From Osedax fenrisi (Eukaryota; Annelida; Polychaeta; Sabellida; Siboglinidae), in assembly GCA_964019155.1 (NCBI GenBank), contig OZ025240.1:44835246-44899245 (forward strand): DNA of 64,000 bases, written 5' to 3'. How positions within the stretch are numbered: the stretch's first letter is position 1; every line of letters begins with the position of its first letter. The position numbers and the translations under genes are program-made. The notes beneath the pieces were generated by a model. That model was not told the DNA's origin, made no database searches, and worked only from the letters and a program-made list of their open reading frames with translations. Of this stretch, positions 41,992 to 54,007 are shown piece after piece.

Positions 41992-42363
41992 GTTATTTTT
42001 ATTTGGTGGAGTTCTTTCATCCCAACCAGGAACATAGATGAAGTTTTCACTTATAATCATATGGCTCAAATGTCCCTTCGAAGCCGCTCTCATGTTAATG
42101 CATCCATGGTTTTAACGAGAGCCGATTATTTATTTATACACAATTATATAGTTTAAGTGTGTATACAACTAGTCACTTACTAGGAATTTCATATAATATT
42201 AATATATATTATTATAATAGTAAACAGTATACAGTATACAGTTCTAAATAATATTTTAAGACCTATTTTATAAAATTAATTAACTGTCCGGACGAGGCTC
42301 GAACCCCTGCCCCACTTCTTGTGTGTCTGATGCCTTAGCCAACTGAGCCACACGGGCAGTTCA
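41992..42363 (-). mobile_element. tRNA-derived SINE, copy 2
   Basis: Read on the minus strand it starts CTGCCCGTGTGGCTCAGTTG with a TGGCTCAGTTGG A box and a GGTTCGAGCCTCG B box. It continues into the same body as the copies at 21738 and 46660. It carries about 100 bp of extra AT-rich sequence near 42140-42245. Confidence 0.85.
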
Positions 42364-42364
42364 A

Positions 42365-43032
42365 TGTTATACGTATAGATTTATCAAAGATACGTAGCAT
42401 ATAATATATTTATTAAACATATATATATATATAGGACAAAATGTCTGATATTGTCACATAAATAAATTAAATACTATATAGGTATTTTCAAATAGTCAGT
42501 TCATAATAGCAAGACATGTCCTTGATAGTATGTGTTTATTACAGTAGATTGTATTGTATTAATTGTACACAATAATAATCTAAACACATTCCCATATATT
42601 AATTGAACGTGGATATATACAATAATGTATACGTACCGTATACAGTTCATGTCATACATGTACACGGTGTACACAGTGTATTATATAACATTATGATTTG
42701 TGTGTGTTATGTAAGTGGGCGATAAACTAACGCATTTATTTGTTTACCATTTTACCTTTTTTAATTCTACAATATTTATTTATTCTTAATTTTAGAATAT
42801 TTTCCCTTACCGATATTCGAACTTCGAAGCGTAGTTTTTTGGTTGGTATTCCTTATACAAATCAATGTTATGGTAATTGATGACATAAATAAGCTTATGA
42901 ACTGTATAGCTAAATCCAAACCCAACCCAAAACCCAACCCATTCCGTTAGTATAAAAACACGACTTTTATGTGGCTTATATGAAATATGATGTATACCAT
43001 CAAATTAATGGTGAATAATTATATATATATAT

Positions 43033-43082
<50 letters not shown>

Positions 43083-43260
43083 ATATATGTGTATGTGTTG
43101 TGTGTGCGACGCATATATTTGTGTTTGTGTGTTTGCTAAATGTACACTGTGTACAACGTACAGAATACGTGTATAATCTAGCTCCGTATGCGGTATACCG
43201 TATACCTAGCTATCAATATAGTATGTAACAATAAAATAAAAATTATATAATTGTAAATTA
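42365..43260. repeat. Inverted segmental duplication, block B copy 1
   Basis: The sequence is inverted relative to about 45960-46530. Shared landmarks are AGTAGATTGTATTGTATTAA, CCCATATATTAATTGAACGT, TTCCCTTACCGATATTCGAA and the CTAGCTCCGTAT stretch. Together with the adjoining SINE copies, the arms are about 1 kb each. Confidence 0.8.
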
Positions 43261-43302
43261 TATAAATTATTTTATATAAATTATAAATTTGTATATAAAA
43301 TA

Positions 43303-43690
43303 CAATATCTATACATCTATATTATTTATTCTAAAATAATAATATTTGATTAAAAATATACATACACAATTTGTTGTTGTTTACATTTTTATTTATAATA
43401 TTGAAAATTTAATTGTTTACAAGAATATATATATTAGTTTATTATTGTAAAAAATAGAATAATTAAATATTCACTGATATGTTTGCATAGTATTTTCTTG
43501 AATAGATTAAACGTAGGATAGGAACTTACATAGTATACTTATTATAGGAACTTACATAAGTATGTTTCAGTGTTAACTTTACAAGTAGGAATACATAAAT
43601 ACACGCAAATAATTAAATATAGCCGCAGGCAGGCAAATAATATCAATTAAAATAACTACTAATAAATAATTAAGGGTGGGCTTTTTGTAG
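43303..43690. repeat. Inverted segmental duplication, block A copy 2
   Basis: Inverted counterpart of 41630-41977. It is followed at 43737-43800 by ACGGAAGATACCATTAATTG and the segment running to TGTACACAATATAA; both recur inverted at 46950-47008, next to the SINE of the other arm. Confidence 0.75.
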
Positions 43691-44055
43691 CATGGAATGT
43701 TTGACAGATAGAAATATACCTAATTATATTGATACGGAAGATACCATTAATTGCTATGCAGAGAGACAATCGTGTACACAATATAACTATAATTATATCA
43801 TAAATTATTTGTAATTAATTATTTTATTAAATATTATATTATAATGATTTATGATACGTATACTTTATATATATATATATTATTATTATTATTAAATAGT
43901 TTATTGACTACTAAACATCATATGTTTATCGGCGTCATATAATATAATAATAATGAAGGAAATAACAATTTGAACATAAATAAATAAGAACAATAACAAG
44001 AACAATATATATATATATATATATAAAAGAACAAGAACAATATTAATTAATGAAG

Positions 44056-44790
44056 TTATAAAGAAATAAAATAATGATATACTTTACATTTAAACCAAGG
44101 TTCAGACTCGGTTAATCTGATGTCAGCTGGCAATGCATTCCAACATTTAGGAGCTGCGACAGTAAATGCCGATTCTGCATATACTGTCGTAGTGATAGGT
44201 TGGTTGAGCAGCATAGTCGAGCCAACACGACGAGGTCGATAATCCGTTCGTATAGTAATAATATTCGCGAGATATTTTGGGCTGGCTCGATAAATGGCTC
44301 GATGCGTTATGCAAAGGAGACGGAACTTGCAAACTAGCTGGAACTTTAACCATCCAAGCGAATGCATCAGAGATGAGACGGAAACCAGTGTTCGACGTTT
44401 AAAGTCTGTGCAATAAATGAAGGGGTAGGGTAGTAAATAGGGAACAACAGTACCGAAGTCTACTAAACACAAGAGCATGAATAAGGCACTTGGTTAAATT
44501 AAAAATTAGCTTATTTCGCGTCTTTCTAATGTTGTATAGATAGTAGTTAGTAGTACGTATAATATACGTAGGTATAATATACCTACGTATAATATTTACT
44601 ACTTGCGCTGTTACATTGAAATGAGTGTCGAAAGTAATACCGAGTGTAGTTACTGATTGGGAAGTGGGAAGGGAGAGTAAAAACGTATGTGTTATATTTA
44701 AAGGAGAACTTGGACGAGATAAAATAATAGTATCAGTTTTAGAAATATTTAGTGAAAGTGAGTTATTAGTAAACCATTTAGTACATATAT
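44056..44790 (-). pseudogene. L2-like LINE reverse transcriptase fragment
   Basis: On the minus strand, from 44790, the reading is KWFTNNSLSLNISKTDTIIL.., then ..VTTLGITFDTHFN. After a frame change it continues ..LTKCLIHALVFSRLRYCCSL, then after another change SLGWLKFQLVCKFRLLCITH.. and ..FTVAAPKCWNALPADIRLTE. This is the order of the RT thumb and C-terminal domain of L2-clade LINEs. The palm (YADD) and endonuclease are absent, and frames are broken. A TTATTATTATT stretch near 43880 could be its 3' tail. Confidence 0.75.
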
Positions 44791-45376
44791 ATATATATAT
44801 TGAATTGTTAAAGGTATGTTATTTATTACGAGAATGGCCCTATTGATATGTTATAACATGTTGATGGGGCCCATAATGTTGTTGTTATTGCCCGGGGCCC
44901 CTTAATCTGGTCATGCTATGTGTACTTTTAATTCGCATGCTATATCATGGTATGCATGTACATGCATGTAGTAGAAACATGCATGTAGTAGAATATACAT
45001 ACTATGTATTATATAGTCTATATATTGTAACAATATGGGTGACAACCATTGACATGTTGCTATCGTACGTAGAGACCTTCAAGATTAAGCATCACGCATG
45101 TATAAGTTAAGATAGTAACACAATTATCTTAAAATAAATAATAATTATTATTATTATTAAATAACATTTTCAATATTTACCGAGTTATCATATCTAGAGA
45201 TAGGTAGTTTCCATACAAATGTAAACGCGCTATATTGTGGTTCAATAGATTATAATCATTAACAGTTTACTCTAGATAAATGTGCTTCCCCTAGAAAAAC
45301 ATCTCAGAAATGTGCCTAGTTATAACATATCTATATATATAAGTATTAATGAGTTTAGAATATTCTAGAATGGTCA

Positions 45377-45853
45377 TTATTTATTGAGATAAACAAGAGA
45401 ATACCTAGCCAGAGCGTCACAACAGAGCTGTGTATCTGGCAGACTGACATCGGCCGCCTCGTGAAGCCACGTTTGAAACAACACCGGGTCCCTGCCGAGT
45501 GATATGAACTTGCCCAACAACACGAATGCCTTCTCAATGCGCATGTCGGACATGCGCAGTTCCAACGCTGCTTCGCGGTCGATACCGGGCAAGATCTGCG
45601 CGCTCTGTCCGAATGAAATCTTGCTCGTCAACAGAGCGGCGAGTTTGCGGTCGTCGGTGATGACCTCTACGCCATCGGTGATGACCTCTACGCCGTCTGT
45701 GACCTCTAATCGCGAGTCGTTACGTCTCAACTTGTCCTTGTATCCGCGGATTTGTTTGTGTTGTTTGATCGCATTCCTAGTGGTTTTAGTCGTCTTATCC
45801 GCTGCTGTGTTATCAACGCTTCGGAGGTGTTTAACGCTATTGTGTTTACCCAT
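45377..45853 (-). CDS. Unrecognised 158-aa protein
   Basis: I do not recognise this gene. The ORF starts at ATG 45853 and ends at TAA 45377. Its GC-rich, CpG-rich composition matches the host genes and contrasts with the AT-rich flanks. The N-terminal third is strongly basic (..TTKTTRNAIKQHKQIRGYKD KLRR..), as in nucleolar or RNA-binding tails. A 24-bp tandem duplication gives GVEVITDGVEVITD near residue 55. The C-terminal half looks helical and hydrophobic (..AALELRMSDMRIEKAFVLLG..). There are no membrane segments. The gene lies in the spacer between two inverted duplicated arms. It may be a single-exon gene or one exon. Confidence 0.6.
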   Translation of the reverse strand: MGKHNSVKHLRSVDNTAADKTTKTTRNAIKQHKQIRGYKDKLRRNDSRLEVTDGVEVITDGVEVITDDRKLAALLTSKISFGQSAQILPGIDREAALELRMSDMRIEKAFVLLGKFISLGRDPVLFQTWLHEAADVSLPDTQLCCDALARYSLVYLNK

Positions 45854-45959
45854 TCCTACTATTCGATTGTATTATTTATAGATATTGTTTAATATTTAAA
45901 TATTCGAGTATTTAATTGTTCGTAAACACTACTAAGTTAAATGTTATAATTAAAAACAT

Positions 45960-46054
45960 AATATTGTTGTTTAATATTTATAATTTAAAAATTGTTATTT
46001 TATTTTAACATAATATATTGATAGCTAGATACGGAGCTAGATTATATACACACG

Positions 46055-46086
<32 letters not shown>

Positions 46087-46530
46087 ATTATTCACCATAA
46101 ATTTTGTGGCACATATTCCATATAAGGCACATATTATCAACCAAAAATCTTCGCTTCGAATATCGGTAAGGGAAAATATTCTAAAATTAAGAATAAATAA
46201 ATATTGTAGAATTAAAAAATGTAAAATGGTAAACAACTAATATCGTTAGTTTATCGCCCACTTACATAACACACCTCGTAATGTTATATAATACACAGTG
46301 TACACCGTGTACAATGTATGACATAAACTGTATACGGTACGTATACATGCATGTATAAATCCACGTTCAATTAATATATGGGATTGTGTTTAGCTTATTA
46401 TTTTGTAACATTAATACAATACAATCTACTGTAATAAACATACACCATTATCAAAGACATGTATTGCTATTATGAACTGAATATTTGAAAATACCTATAT
46501 AGTATTTAATTTATTTATGTGATAATATCA
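45960..46530. repeat. Inverted segmental duplication, block B copy 2
   Basis: Inverted counterpart of 42365-43260. It contains a (CA)n run at 46050-46080 where the other arm has TG/GT-rich sequence. Confidence 0.8.
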
Positions 46531-46540
46531 GACATATTTT

Positions 46541-46590
<50 letters not shown>
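46541..46590. repeat. (TA)n microsatellite
   Basis: About 50 bases of TA just before SINE copy 3. Confidence 0.95.
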
Positions 46591-46592
<2 letters not shown>

Positions 46593-46659
46593 TAATAAAT
46601 ATAGTATATGCTACATATAGATTTATCATATTTGATAAATATATACGTATAACATTGAA

Positions 46660-46940
46660 CTGCCTATGTGGTTCAGTGGCTAAGGCGTCAGACACGCAAA
46701 CAGTAGGACACGGGTTCGAGCCTCGTCCGGACATTAATTAATTTTATAAAATGTGTCTTAAAATATTATTTAGAAGTGATCTTATATAATTGTGTATACA
46801 TACATAATCGGCTCTCGTTAGAACCATGGATGCCTTAACATGAGAGCGGCTTCGAAGGGACATTAGAGCCATATGGTTATAAGTGAAAACTTCATCTATG
46901 TTCCTGGTTGGGATGAAAGGACCCCACCATATAAAAATAT
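46660..46940 (+). mobile_element. tRNA-derived SINE, copy 3
   Basis: It starts TGCCTATGTGGTTCAGTGGC and has the B box GGTTCGAGCCTCG. The body matches copy 1 through GATGAAAGGACCCCACCATA. It sits at the mirror position of copy 2 in the inverted duplication. Confidence 0.88.
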
Positions 46941-47425
46941 GATACAATTATAATTATATTGTGTACACGATTATCTCTCTGCAAATCAATTAATGGTATC
47001 TTCCGTATAGATAGATAGATAGATAAATATAGTTTATTGTTTAAAACAAACAAAATGACATAAAACAATAATAATAATAAAAAACAAATAACGAATATAA
47101 ACGAATATATATAATGATTTATAAATGCCATGTTACATATGGTTAAGATATAAAATTAACATATGATATAATAACAAAATAATAATAAAAAGGGTAATTA
47201 TTCAGATGCAAGCACTTAATCACCGTATCAACTTTAGGGAAAGGGGTCCTCAATCCCTGTGCCTTGGGGGTACAAACTTGACCCAAGAGTTTTTCCACTG
47301 ACATCCGTAATACCCGATAAATAATAAAGAGAATGCAACCAAATAAATTAACCCCATAAAACTAAAAATAAAATAATATAATAATTGAATAATAAAAATT
47401 AATAAAATAAAATAAAATTTAAATA

Positions 47426-49355
47426 TTAATACAATGAATTATCAAGCCTTGTAATAAATTGATTGACCGAAGTTTCTGAACACGTATAATTAGATAGCAA
47501 ATTCCAAGGAGTTGAAATACGATTACTAAAATAATTCAGAGTAAAATTAGTCTTGCATTTGTCTTTTCGAACTTTAATGGAAGGACCTCGACTTCTTGAT
47601 GAATACGTTTCAAGTAGCCCCGAGCAATCAACATCAACTAGACCATTTATAATTTTATAGGCAAGAATCAGATCAGCCCGTAACCTGCGTTGAGATAATG
47701 AAGTTAAGTTTAAAAATAATAACCTATTTTCATAATTTGTATATGGTATACCACATCTATAGAAAAGCCTTTTAGTGAATGTCCTTTGGACTTTTTCAAT
47801 TTTATTTTTTAGGCCTACATATATATTAGAAGGGTTCCAAATACAAGAATTATATTCTAATAAAGGTCTAACATGTTTTATAAAGGCTTTTGTTAGGTAA
47901 CAATAGTCATTAATAATAAAGCATCTAAATATAATATTCAGAATATTAAAAGCTTTACTGCACATTTGGTTTATATGAGTGTCAAATGTCAGTTTAGTGT
48001 TACAAATTATTCCAAGATCTTTAAACTCTGTTAGACTATTTAATTGAATATTATTTATAGTATAAAAATGTGTATTGATATTCCCAAATGTCATAATTGA
48101 ACATTTTTGAATGGCAAGTTCAAGGTCCCATTTACACATCCAGGATGATAGTTCAAATAGCCCGGATTGCAGAACCTTCCGATCATCTATAGATTTATAG
48201 ATAATTGATATTTTAGCATCATCTGCAAAAAGTGAGGTAATTATTTGTGGTTTAAAAATAGTAGGTAGATCATTTATATAAATCAGAAAGAGGAGAGGAC
48301 CTATCACAGAACCCTGTGGTACTACTGAAGTTACATTAGTAAAATCACTATATTGATCATTAAACCTTAACTCTTTGTAACATATTTTTGAGATATGATT
48401 CAAACCAGGAATACACATTCCCACATATACCAAGATTATATATCTTATGTAATAATTTAGTATGTGATACCTTGTCAAATGCTTTTGCCATATCAATATA
48501 AGCAAAATCAGCGAACATATGACTATTCATTGACCTCATAATGTTCCTATAGAATTCAATTAGTTGTAATTGGGTAGATTTCCCCGAAAGAAAACCATAC
48601 TGTTCAGAACATATGAGGCCGTTGGATCTTAAATAGTAAGATAAATAATAGCTTAATATTTTTTCATAGAGAATGAGCGTTGATGATAGTATACTAATTG
48701 GTCTATAATTTGATGGTAATGTTGAGTCGCCTTTTTTATATAAAGCTGTAATATTAGATTTTTTCCAAATTAATGGGCATATCCCATCATTTAGAATTCT
48801 AGTGAAAACAATTGATAATGGATAACATAATTCAAATGAAAGATTTTTTAGTAAACCCTTTGATAAACCATCAGGTGAAACATTAAATTTGTTTGGTAAT
48901 AAACATGCACATTTTCTCACTATTTCTGGTGTAATTGGGTATTTATCAAAAGTTAATTTAGGTGTTAATTTGGAAGGTCTCCTGAATGAATGAATAATGC
49001 CTGTGGATGGGATTGTAAATATGGATGAGAATTGATCAGAAAGACATCTAGCCTTATCAATATCAGTTAAATTAATCTTAGAGGGATCATAAATACATTT
49101 TGATGGGGATATAGTATTAGTTTTATGCAACTGTTTATTAACATAATTAAAAAAAGAAGATTTTTTACCCGATGTTAAAATACGTTGCTCATTATCCAAA
49201 TTTACAGAATGAATAGTTTCCGAGCATTTCTTTTGACAATCACGCCATTGTTTATGTGTAAACTGGTCTTTAACATTTTTATGTAACTTCCGACATTTAT
49301 TCAGAAGAATTTTGATATTTAATGGATATTTATAAATCCTTTTTTTTGAAATAGG
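47426..49355 (-). pseudogene. CR1-like reverse transcriptase (ORF2, frameshifted)
   Basis: The first frame (to about 48360) carries LYKKGDSTLPSNYRPISILS, SEQYGFLSGKSTQLQLIEFY and DMAKAFDKVSHTKLLHKIYN. The second carries VVPQGSVIGPLLFLIYINDL and the catalytic motif as FADD (SLFADDAKIS) instead of the usual YADD. It ends with the typical thumb/C-terminal region (..LRADLILAYKIINGLVDVDC..). The frames are offset near 48370-48420. Upstream coding extends past the first Met to about 49355. Confidence 0.85.
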
Positions 49356-49369
49356 GGTATGTTTAATAA

Positions 49370-49720
49370 ATAATTACAACAATTCTATAATGAAATATAT
49401 CGTCCCCCTAGCATGGATTTTGACGATACAATCAAGTTATGCACTATTATTAAAAATATATGTAACAGTCCCGATTCATGCATTATGTTTGGTGATTTTA
49501 ACTTCCCGGGTATAAATTGGTTATCCGGAAGTACGACTACCCAATCTGAAGAAGCTTTCTATAAAACAATTCAAGAGTCAGCATTATTACAATTGGTTAA
49601 TTTTAATACTAGATCTGGCAATATGCTCGATTTAATTTTAACTAATAATAACAATTTATTGTCTTCTATAGATTATACTAACCCATTAGAATATGATAAG
49701 CATATAAGTGATCATCATGA
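49370..49720 (+). pseudogene. Inverted CR1 endonuclease C-terminal segment
   Basis: The plus strand reads YNEIYRPPSMDFDD.., then SCIMFGDFNFPGINWLSG, then MLDLILTNN and HISDHH. These are the central and C-terminal motifs of an apurinic-type LINE endonuclease (GDFN.P, DLILT, SDH). It lies opposite to every other part of this LINE. An open frame continues to 49844, but beyond about 49720 that is the antisense of the minus-strand endonuclease. Confidence 0.85.
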
Positions 49721-49721
49721 T

Positions 49722-49995
49722 AACAGTTCAATATTATTAACAGAAAATTCATTTAAACATATTACCGGAATTGACGATTTAATATATAATAAAATACCAC
49801 CACCACGTATACCATTCAACCTATCTAATCTGTATAAATTATAATTATTAGTTGGTGAAAGCATAGCATTAGTAATATTATTAGTAAGCCATGTTTCAGT
49901 GAAAATTAAAATATCATATAATAGGGTGTTAACAATTGCAGTAAGTGTAGGAATTTTATTACATAGCGATCTTGCGTTAGAATAATATACCTTTA
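49722..49995 (-). pseudogene. CR1 endonuclease N-terminal segment
   Basis: The minus strand reads VYYSNARSLCNKIPTLTAIV.., ..LIFTETWLTNNITNAMLSPT and ..LNGIRGGGILLYIKSS. These are the N-terminal EEP-nuclease motifs (NARSL.NK, TETWL, GGGILLYIK). It stops at the inversion breakpoint near 49722. Confidence 0.85.
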
Positions 49996-50035
49996 AAAAT
50001 GGATAAGACAGTTTGGGACACTGGTGGCCATTTAG

Positions 50036-51125
50036 TCAATTGGATTTTGAAATGTCATTATTTCTAATATCTGAGTACCTATTTTTATTAATGATTTTAG
50101 CTTGTTTAGCCCATTTCAAATAATCTGCATCTGAATAAGTTACAGATGTTTTCCAATCAATGTATGATGTATCATCATCATTCGTGACTATATATCTTAG
50201 TTCATATTGAGAGCTGCGATTATTGAATATACATCTTGTGTGTTTAGTCATATTATCAGCTCCAATGGTTAGTATAGGAAGTTTTTCACGTTCATCAAAA
50301 GAGAGATCAGGTCTCAAAAAAACCTTAGGGTAGTTATCGACACGATTGGGGAGATTATAGAAATCACTATATAGGTAGGGAGTAATAACATCATCCATTG
50401 TAACTTTATAAGCTTCAAAATGTTTAGTGTTTAGCTTAACTTTTCCTATACAATGAGAAGACATATTAAGATCATCTAATATTTCATTTAGAATATTTTC
50501 AGAACTAATATTATAAAAAATAATGTTTCTGTTTTTATCAGAGTTGATTTTTATTTCCTTGCTAATTGATTTTGCTAATAAAGTAGAGTGTTGTTTTATT
50601 GATGAAGAGTCGAAAATGTCAGCATATGTACGTTTACTAGAGGCTACATTAATACTGTTCTGCTCTTTACTTAATATTATAAGATAATTCATAGAAGTAT
50701 TTAATGATGCATATATTGCATTTAAATCGCTTATATTATCAGCATGACTAGATTTTTTTTGTTGAAAAATCAGATAATTGAGTAGTTAAATTTGTTAATG
50801 AAATTTCAGCATCATTAACTTTTTTATCAATTCTAGATAATAATAAGTTATTAGATTTCAATAATTCATGATCATTGTTATCATGTGGTATATGCTTAAA
50901 AGGTAAATCAATACATTTGTTGCATTTGAAAACAAAATATGAAGAAGATAATATCTCACATATATATTTAGGTGGGTTATTTCCATTTGGAAATTTGGAT
51001 TTTATAGCTTTAGCTTCATGTAAACAAATGATATGTGTACAATCTGAGCATAATTCACATTTAACATAATACTCATCCATGCAATCTTTAGAACAAATAT
51101 TACATTCAATGTAATTAGGTATATT
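50036..51125 (-). pseudogene. CR1-like ORF1 with PHD-type zinc finger
   Basis: The reading begins ..NYIECNICSKDCMDEYYVKC then ELC..HIICL, a Cys/His pattern like the PHD finger of CR1 ORF1 proteins. It is followed by a coiled-coil-like stretch with ..LLLSRIDKKVNDAEISLTNL. A frameshift at a T-run near 50752 separates this from the second part (50692-50036), a putative RNA-binding region (..NIIFYNISSENILNEILDDL..). The Met-initiated frame starts at 51080, but coding extends upstream. Confidence 0.75.
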
Positions 51126-51130
51126 TTATT

Positions 51131-52571
51131 ATTAATATTGCAGTACTTGACAGTTTTTTGTGAGTCAGAATATGTCTTAGATACATTTTATCTGTTTAAG
51201 TTTTGAGAAGCTTAAACTTTCGCTAATAAAGTATTAGTATTATTAGTAATGATTCTCATTACGCTGCAGATTATGTGATAACATTGTATATAACATCATA
51301 TATTATTTCTACATTTAGATATATATCTAAAATATTATTATATATTCATATATATATAATAGTATTCTATGATGTATATCCATATGTTATAATGTATTTT
51401 TAATAATGAATCATACATGTTATGTATATATTGCTGATAATAGCGGGATACATATTTATAATATATCCTCAATCAGTATTTAAGTCGGGTACACTTATAT
51501 TTACGTTATGTATGTTCTACATATATACATTGTATGATAGCGAAGATTGTTGCTAATGTTGCTGAAGTCAAGTCCCAACTTTGTTTAAGGAATAAGTAAC
51601 GCGTATAATCTTGCATAGTGCCAATTCACTACTGTTATTTATGATAGCTTGCATTCCAGACATATCGCAGGCCATGTTATAACTTCGACCTTAACAATCT
51701 TACGTATATTAAAAAAATCTAATAAAACATCTAAATATTGACCAGTATGAAAATGAATCTCTACGAACATCAATAATATTTCAATAATCATACATTACTT
51801 AATATAGCGATAGTGTTTGTTAACTTATCTACATGTGACATATCTGGAATTGAAACAACTGATAGGTTAACTGGTGAGTTAACTGGCTATTCAATTGGCT
51901 AGTCAACTGGCTAGTCAACTGGTTAGTCAACTGATGAGTAAACTGATAGGTTAAGTGATGAGTCAACTGATATATATACCTGATACTGATAAGTTATCTT
52001 AATATTTAGAATTTGTTATATCTTAAATTATTGTAGTTCTAACCTAAGTATGTCAATGATATTATATCTGATATCCCTAGAGACGTAATTACTATTTCCT
52101 ATTCCTATAATTATGTTATATATAATACACATTTATATATAACGTTGATAAGTTTGTTCTCTAAATGATTAGTAAAACATATTTCATACTTTGACAATAA
52201 CTCCAATATGTTATATATAAATATTATATATTTATATATATATATATATATATATATACAGTTTCTATAATGAATGGAGGAAATATCTTAAGCAACAAAA
52301 TAATGCTCTTCTTTGGTGAAAAACTTACCCATGAATATGGTATAGAATATATACAATAGATTCAACATTCGTTATATTATTTATAATTACAATTTATAAT
52401 AGCTTAAATAATTATTTATTGTATATCAGTAGTATCAATATATGCATGTATATATTACATAGTAACATTTATTATATAGTCCCTATAATATAATTATCTG
52501 AATTAGTATTAATTTTTATTTTGTTGGATTATATAATTATGTACATTTATACCTATAGGTATATATAACTA

Positions 52572-52631
<60 letters not shown>

Positions 52632-52960
52632 TAGGTTATATATATACCTACCTTAGGTAGGCTACCTATATACATTGAACTGATTGACAACTATGAATGT
52701 GATTATAAAATAAAATGTAATATATATTTTAATATATTTTTATAAATAATCATATACTCAAAACAAGTATAAAAAGTTAGTCATTATTACAATTGTCAGT
52801 TCTATCGATAATCTACCAATAAATCTGGGTATAGAATTTCCCTTCTCGGTAGAATTCTCCTTTTCGGTATAGAAGATAGTTTAATCGATATTGACATGCA
52901 TATAGTTATAACGGTATATAACTTTAATCAAACCAAAAGGCACAAAGTATTTCTATTTTT
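51131..52960. other. AT-rich intergenic DNA
   Basis: It contains a 12-14-bp tandem repeat of AACTGGYTAGTC at about 51868-51970, and (TA)n at 52577-52629 inside a small ACCTACCTATA palindrome. No gene was seen. Confidence 0.5.
52577..52629. repeat. (TA)n microsatellite with palindromic flanks
   Basis: TA repeat bordered by ACTACCTATATA and TATAGGTAGGTTATA; GGTAGG/CCTACC motifs continue to about 52670. Confidence 0.9.
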
Positions 52961-53509
52961 ATATTGACATGTTAACGTTGCAAATAATCTATATTTCTAT
53001 AAATTCTACTATGCAATACAACTATACACCAGGGCGCTGCCACATGGGGGACGGACGCCGTCGGACGGACATACCCCCACCCCTCACTTTAAAATCCTGG
53101 GAAACCTCATATGTATTGGCCCCTCCATTTTTACCTATTTTAAAATATTTTAGATTTAATTTCAGTAAAGCCTATTAGTTCAGTTGCATGCGAAATACGT
53201 TTTAGTAATACGAGACTACTAAATAATTACCTACGATGTACAATATCACAGAAAATGTTTAACAATCAAATGCTATGTAGCATTAATATTGATGAATTGG
53301 ATAAATTGGACATTTCAAATTTAATAAAAATATTCATTGAAAATAATGAATGGAGAATGTCTATATTTACGTTATTTTCCTATGTTGATTGTATTACATA
53401 TTAATATGTTAATAAATGTATCTAATGTATATTTTATTATAATATAATTTTATGTATCATATTTCACAATTTTGTAAATATTATAAACATAAACTAATGT
53501 ATTTTGATT

Positions 53510-53830
53510 GGTTGGACCTCACACCCATTAATTGTTTCTGCTAATGGGTACAGGTGCACCCTAACGAGGGTCGCAACTACTCTCATCAGGTTTATGGTTA
53601 GTTTTCCTTCTCATTCATCCGAGATCATTTGTGATCTTTTCACGTAACCCTGATCGGGTGGCTAACAGGTACTATGCCTTGCCAATTGCCCTTTAAAGGG
53701 CAGCCTGGATTTTGTCCAGCACTGCTTATTGGATATTCGCAGCTAACCACTATATCTAGTGGTCGTTCCCCTATCCGCAACCTGGGGAGCCGGTGTATGG
53801 GAGTTGTCATCACCAGACACCACAATAATT
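53510..53830 (-). mobile_element. GC-rich island, possibly a LINE 5' UTR remnant
   Basis: A block of about 320 bp with normal GC content, unlike its neighbourhood, and no long ORF. Read on the minus strand, it begins GGTGTCTGGTGATGACAACT, contains CCACTAGATATAGTGG and ends with GCGACCCTCGTTAGGGTGCA. It recalls 5' leaders of RTE-type LINEs, but I cannot confirm this. Confidence 0.3.
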
Positions 53831-53965
53831 AATAAATAAGTATTTGTTATATACTTAGCCATTGTTACCTTTTCCTGATATAAGTCGACAGTTATTTCAT
53901 CTTCGTAGTCGCTGGTTGGATCATAAATCTGTATGATTGTTAAATGAATTGGATGTTATACTATC

Positions 53966-54007
53966 CTTCATGAGAGTATTCTTCTATAGAGGAATACTCT
54001 CATGAAG
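53966..54007. repeat. Perfect 16-bp hairpin
   Basis: CTTCATGAGAGTATTC (53966-53981) and its exact inverse (53992-54007) surround a 10-base loop; the complementarity continues imperfectly outward. Confidence 0.9.

Larger units (their letters stand above)
47007..51130 (-). mobile_element. CR1-like LINE, full-length order but decayed and internally inverted
   Basis: Read on the minus strand: ORF1 with a PHD-like finger (about 51125-50036), endonuclease N-terminal half (49995-49722), a segment in opposite orientation holding the endonuclease C-terminal half (49370-49720, plus strand), reverse transcriptase (49355-47426), 3' UTR, and a (GATA)n-type tail (47007-47030). This domain order and microsatellite tail fit the CR1/Jockey group. 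Frameshifts in ORF1 and RT and the inversion make it inactive. Confidence 0.85.

Noticed and set aside
41971..42156. Short ORF with IPTRNIDEVFTYNHMAQMSL
   Set aside because: It is the antisense of the SINE body; the same peptide appears in the other copy at 46744-46947.
44625..44846. Plus-strand 73-codon ORF
   Set aside because: It is antisense to the L2-like RT fragment, whose minus-strand reading matches the family.
53640..53825. 61-codon minus-strand ORF
   Set aside because: It lies within the GC-rich block but shows no domain and is as likely a leader or repeat as a gene.
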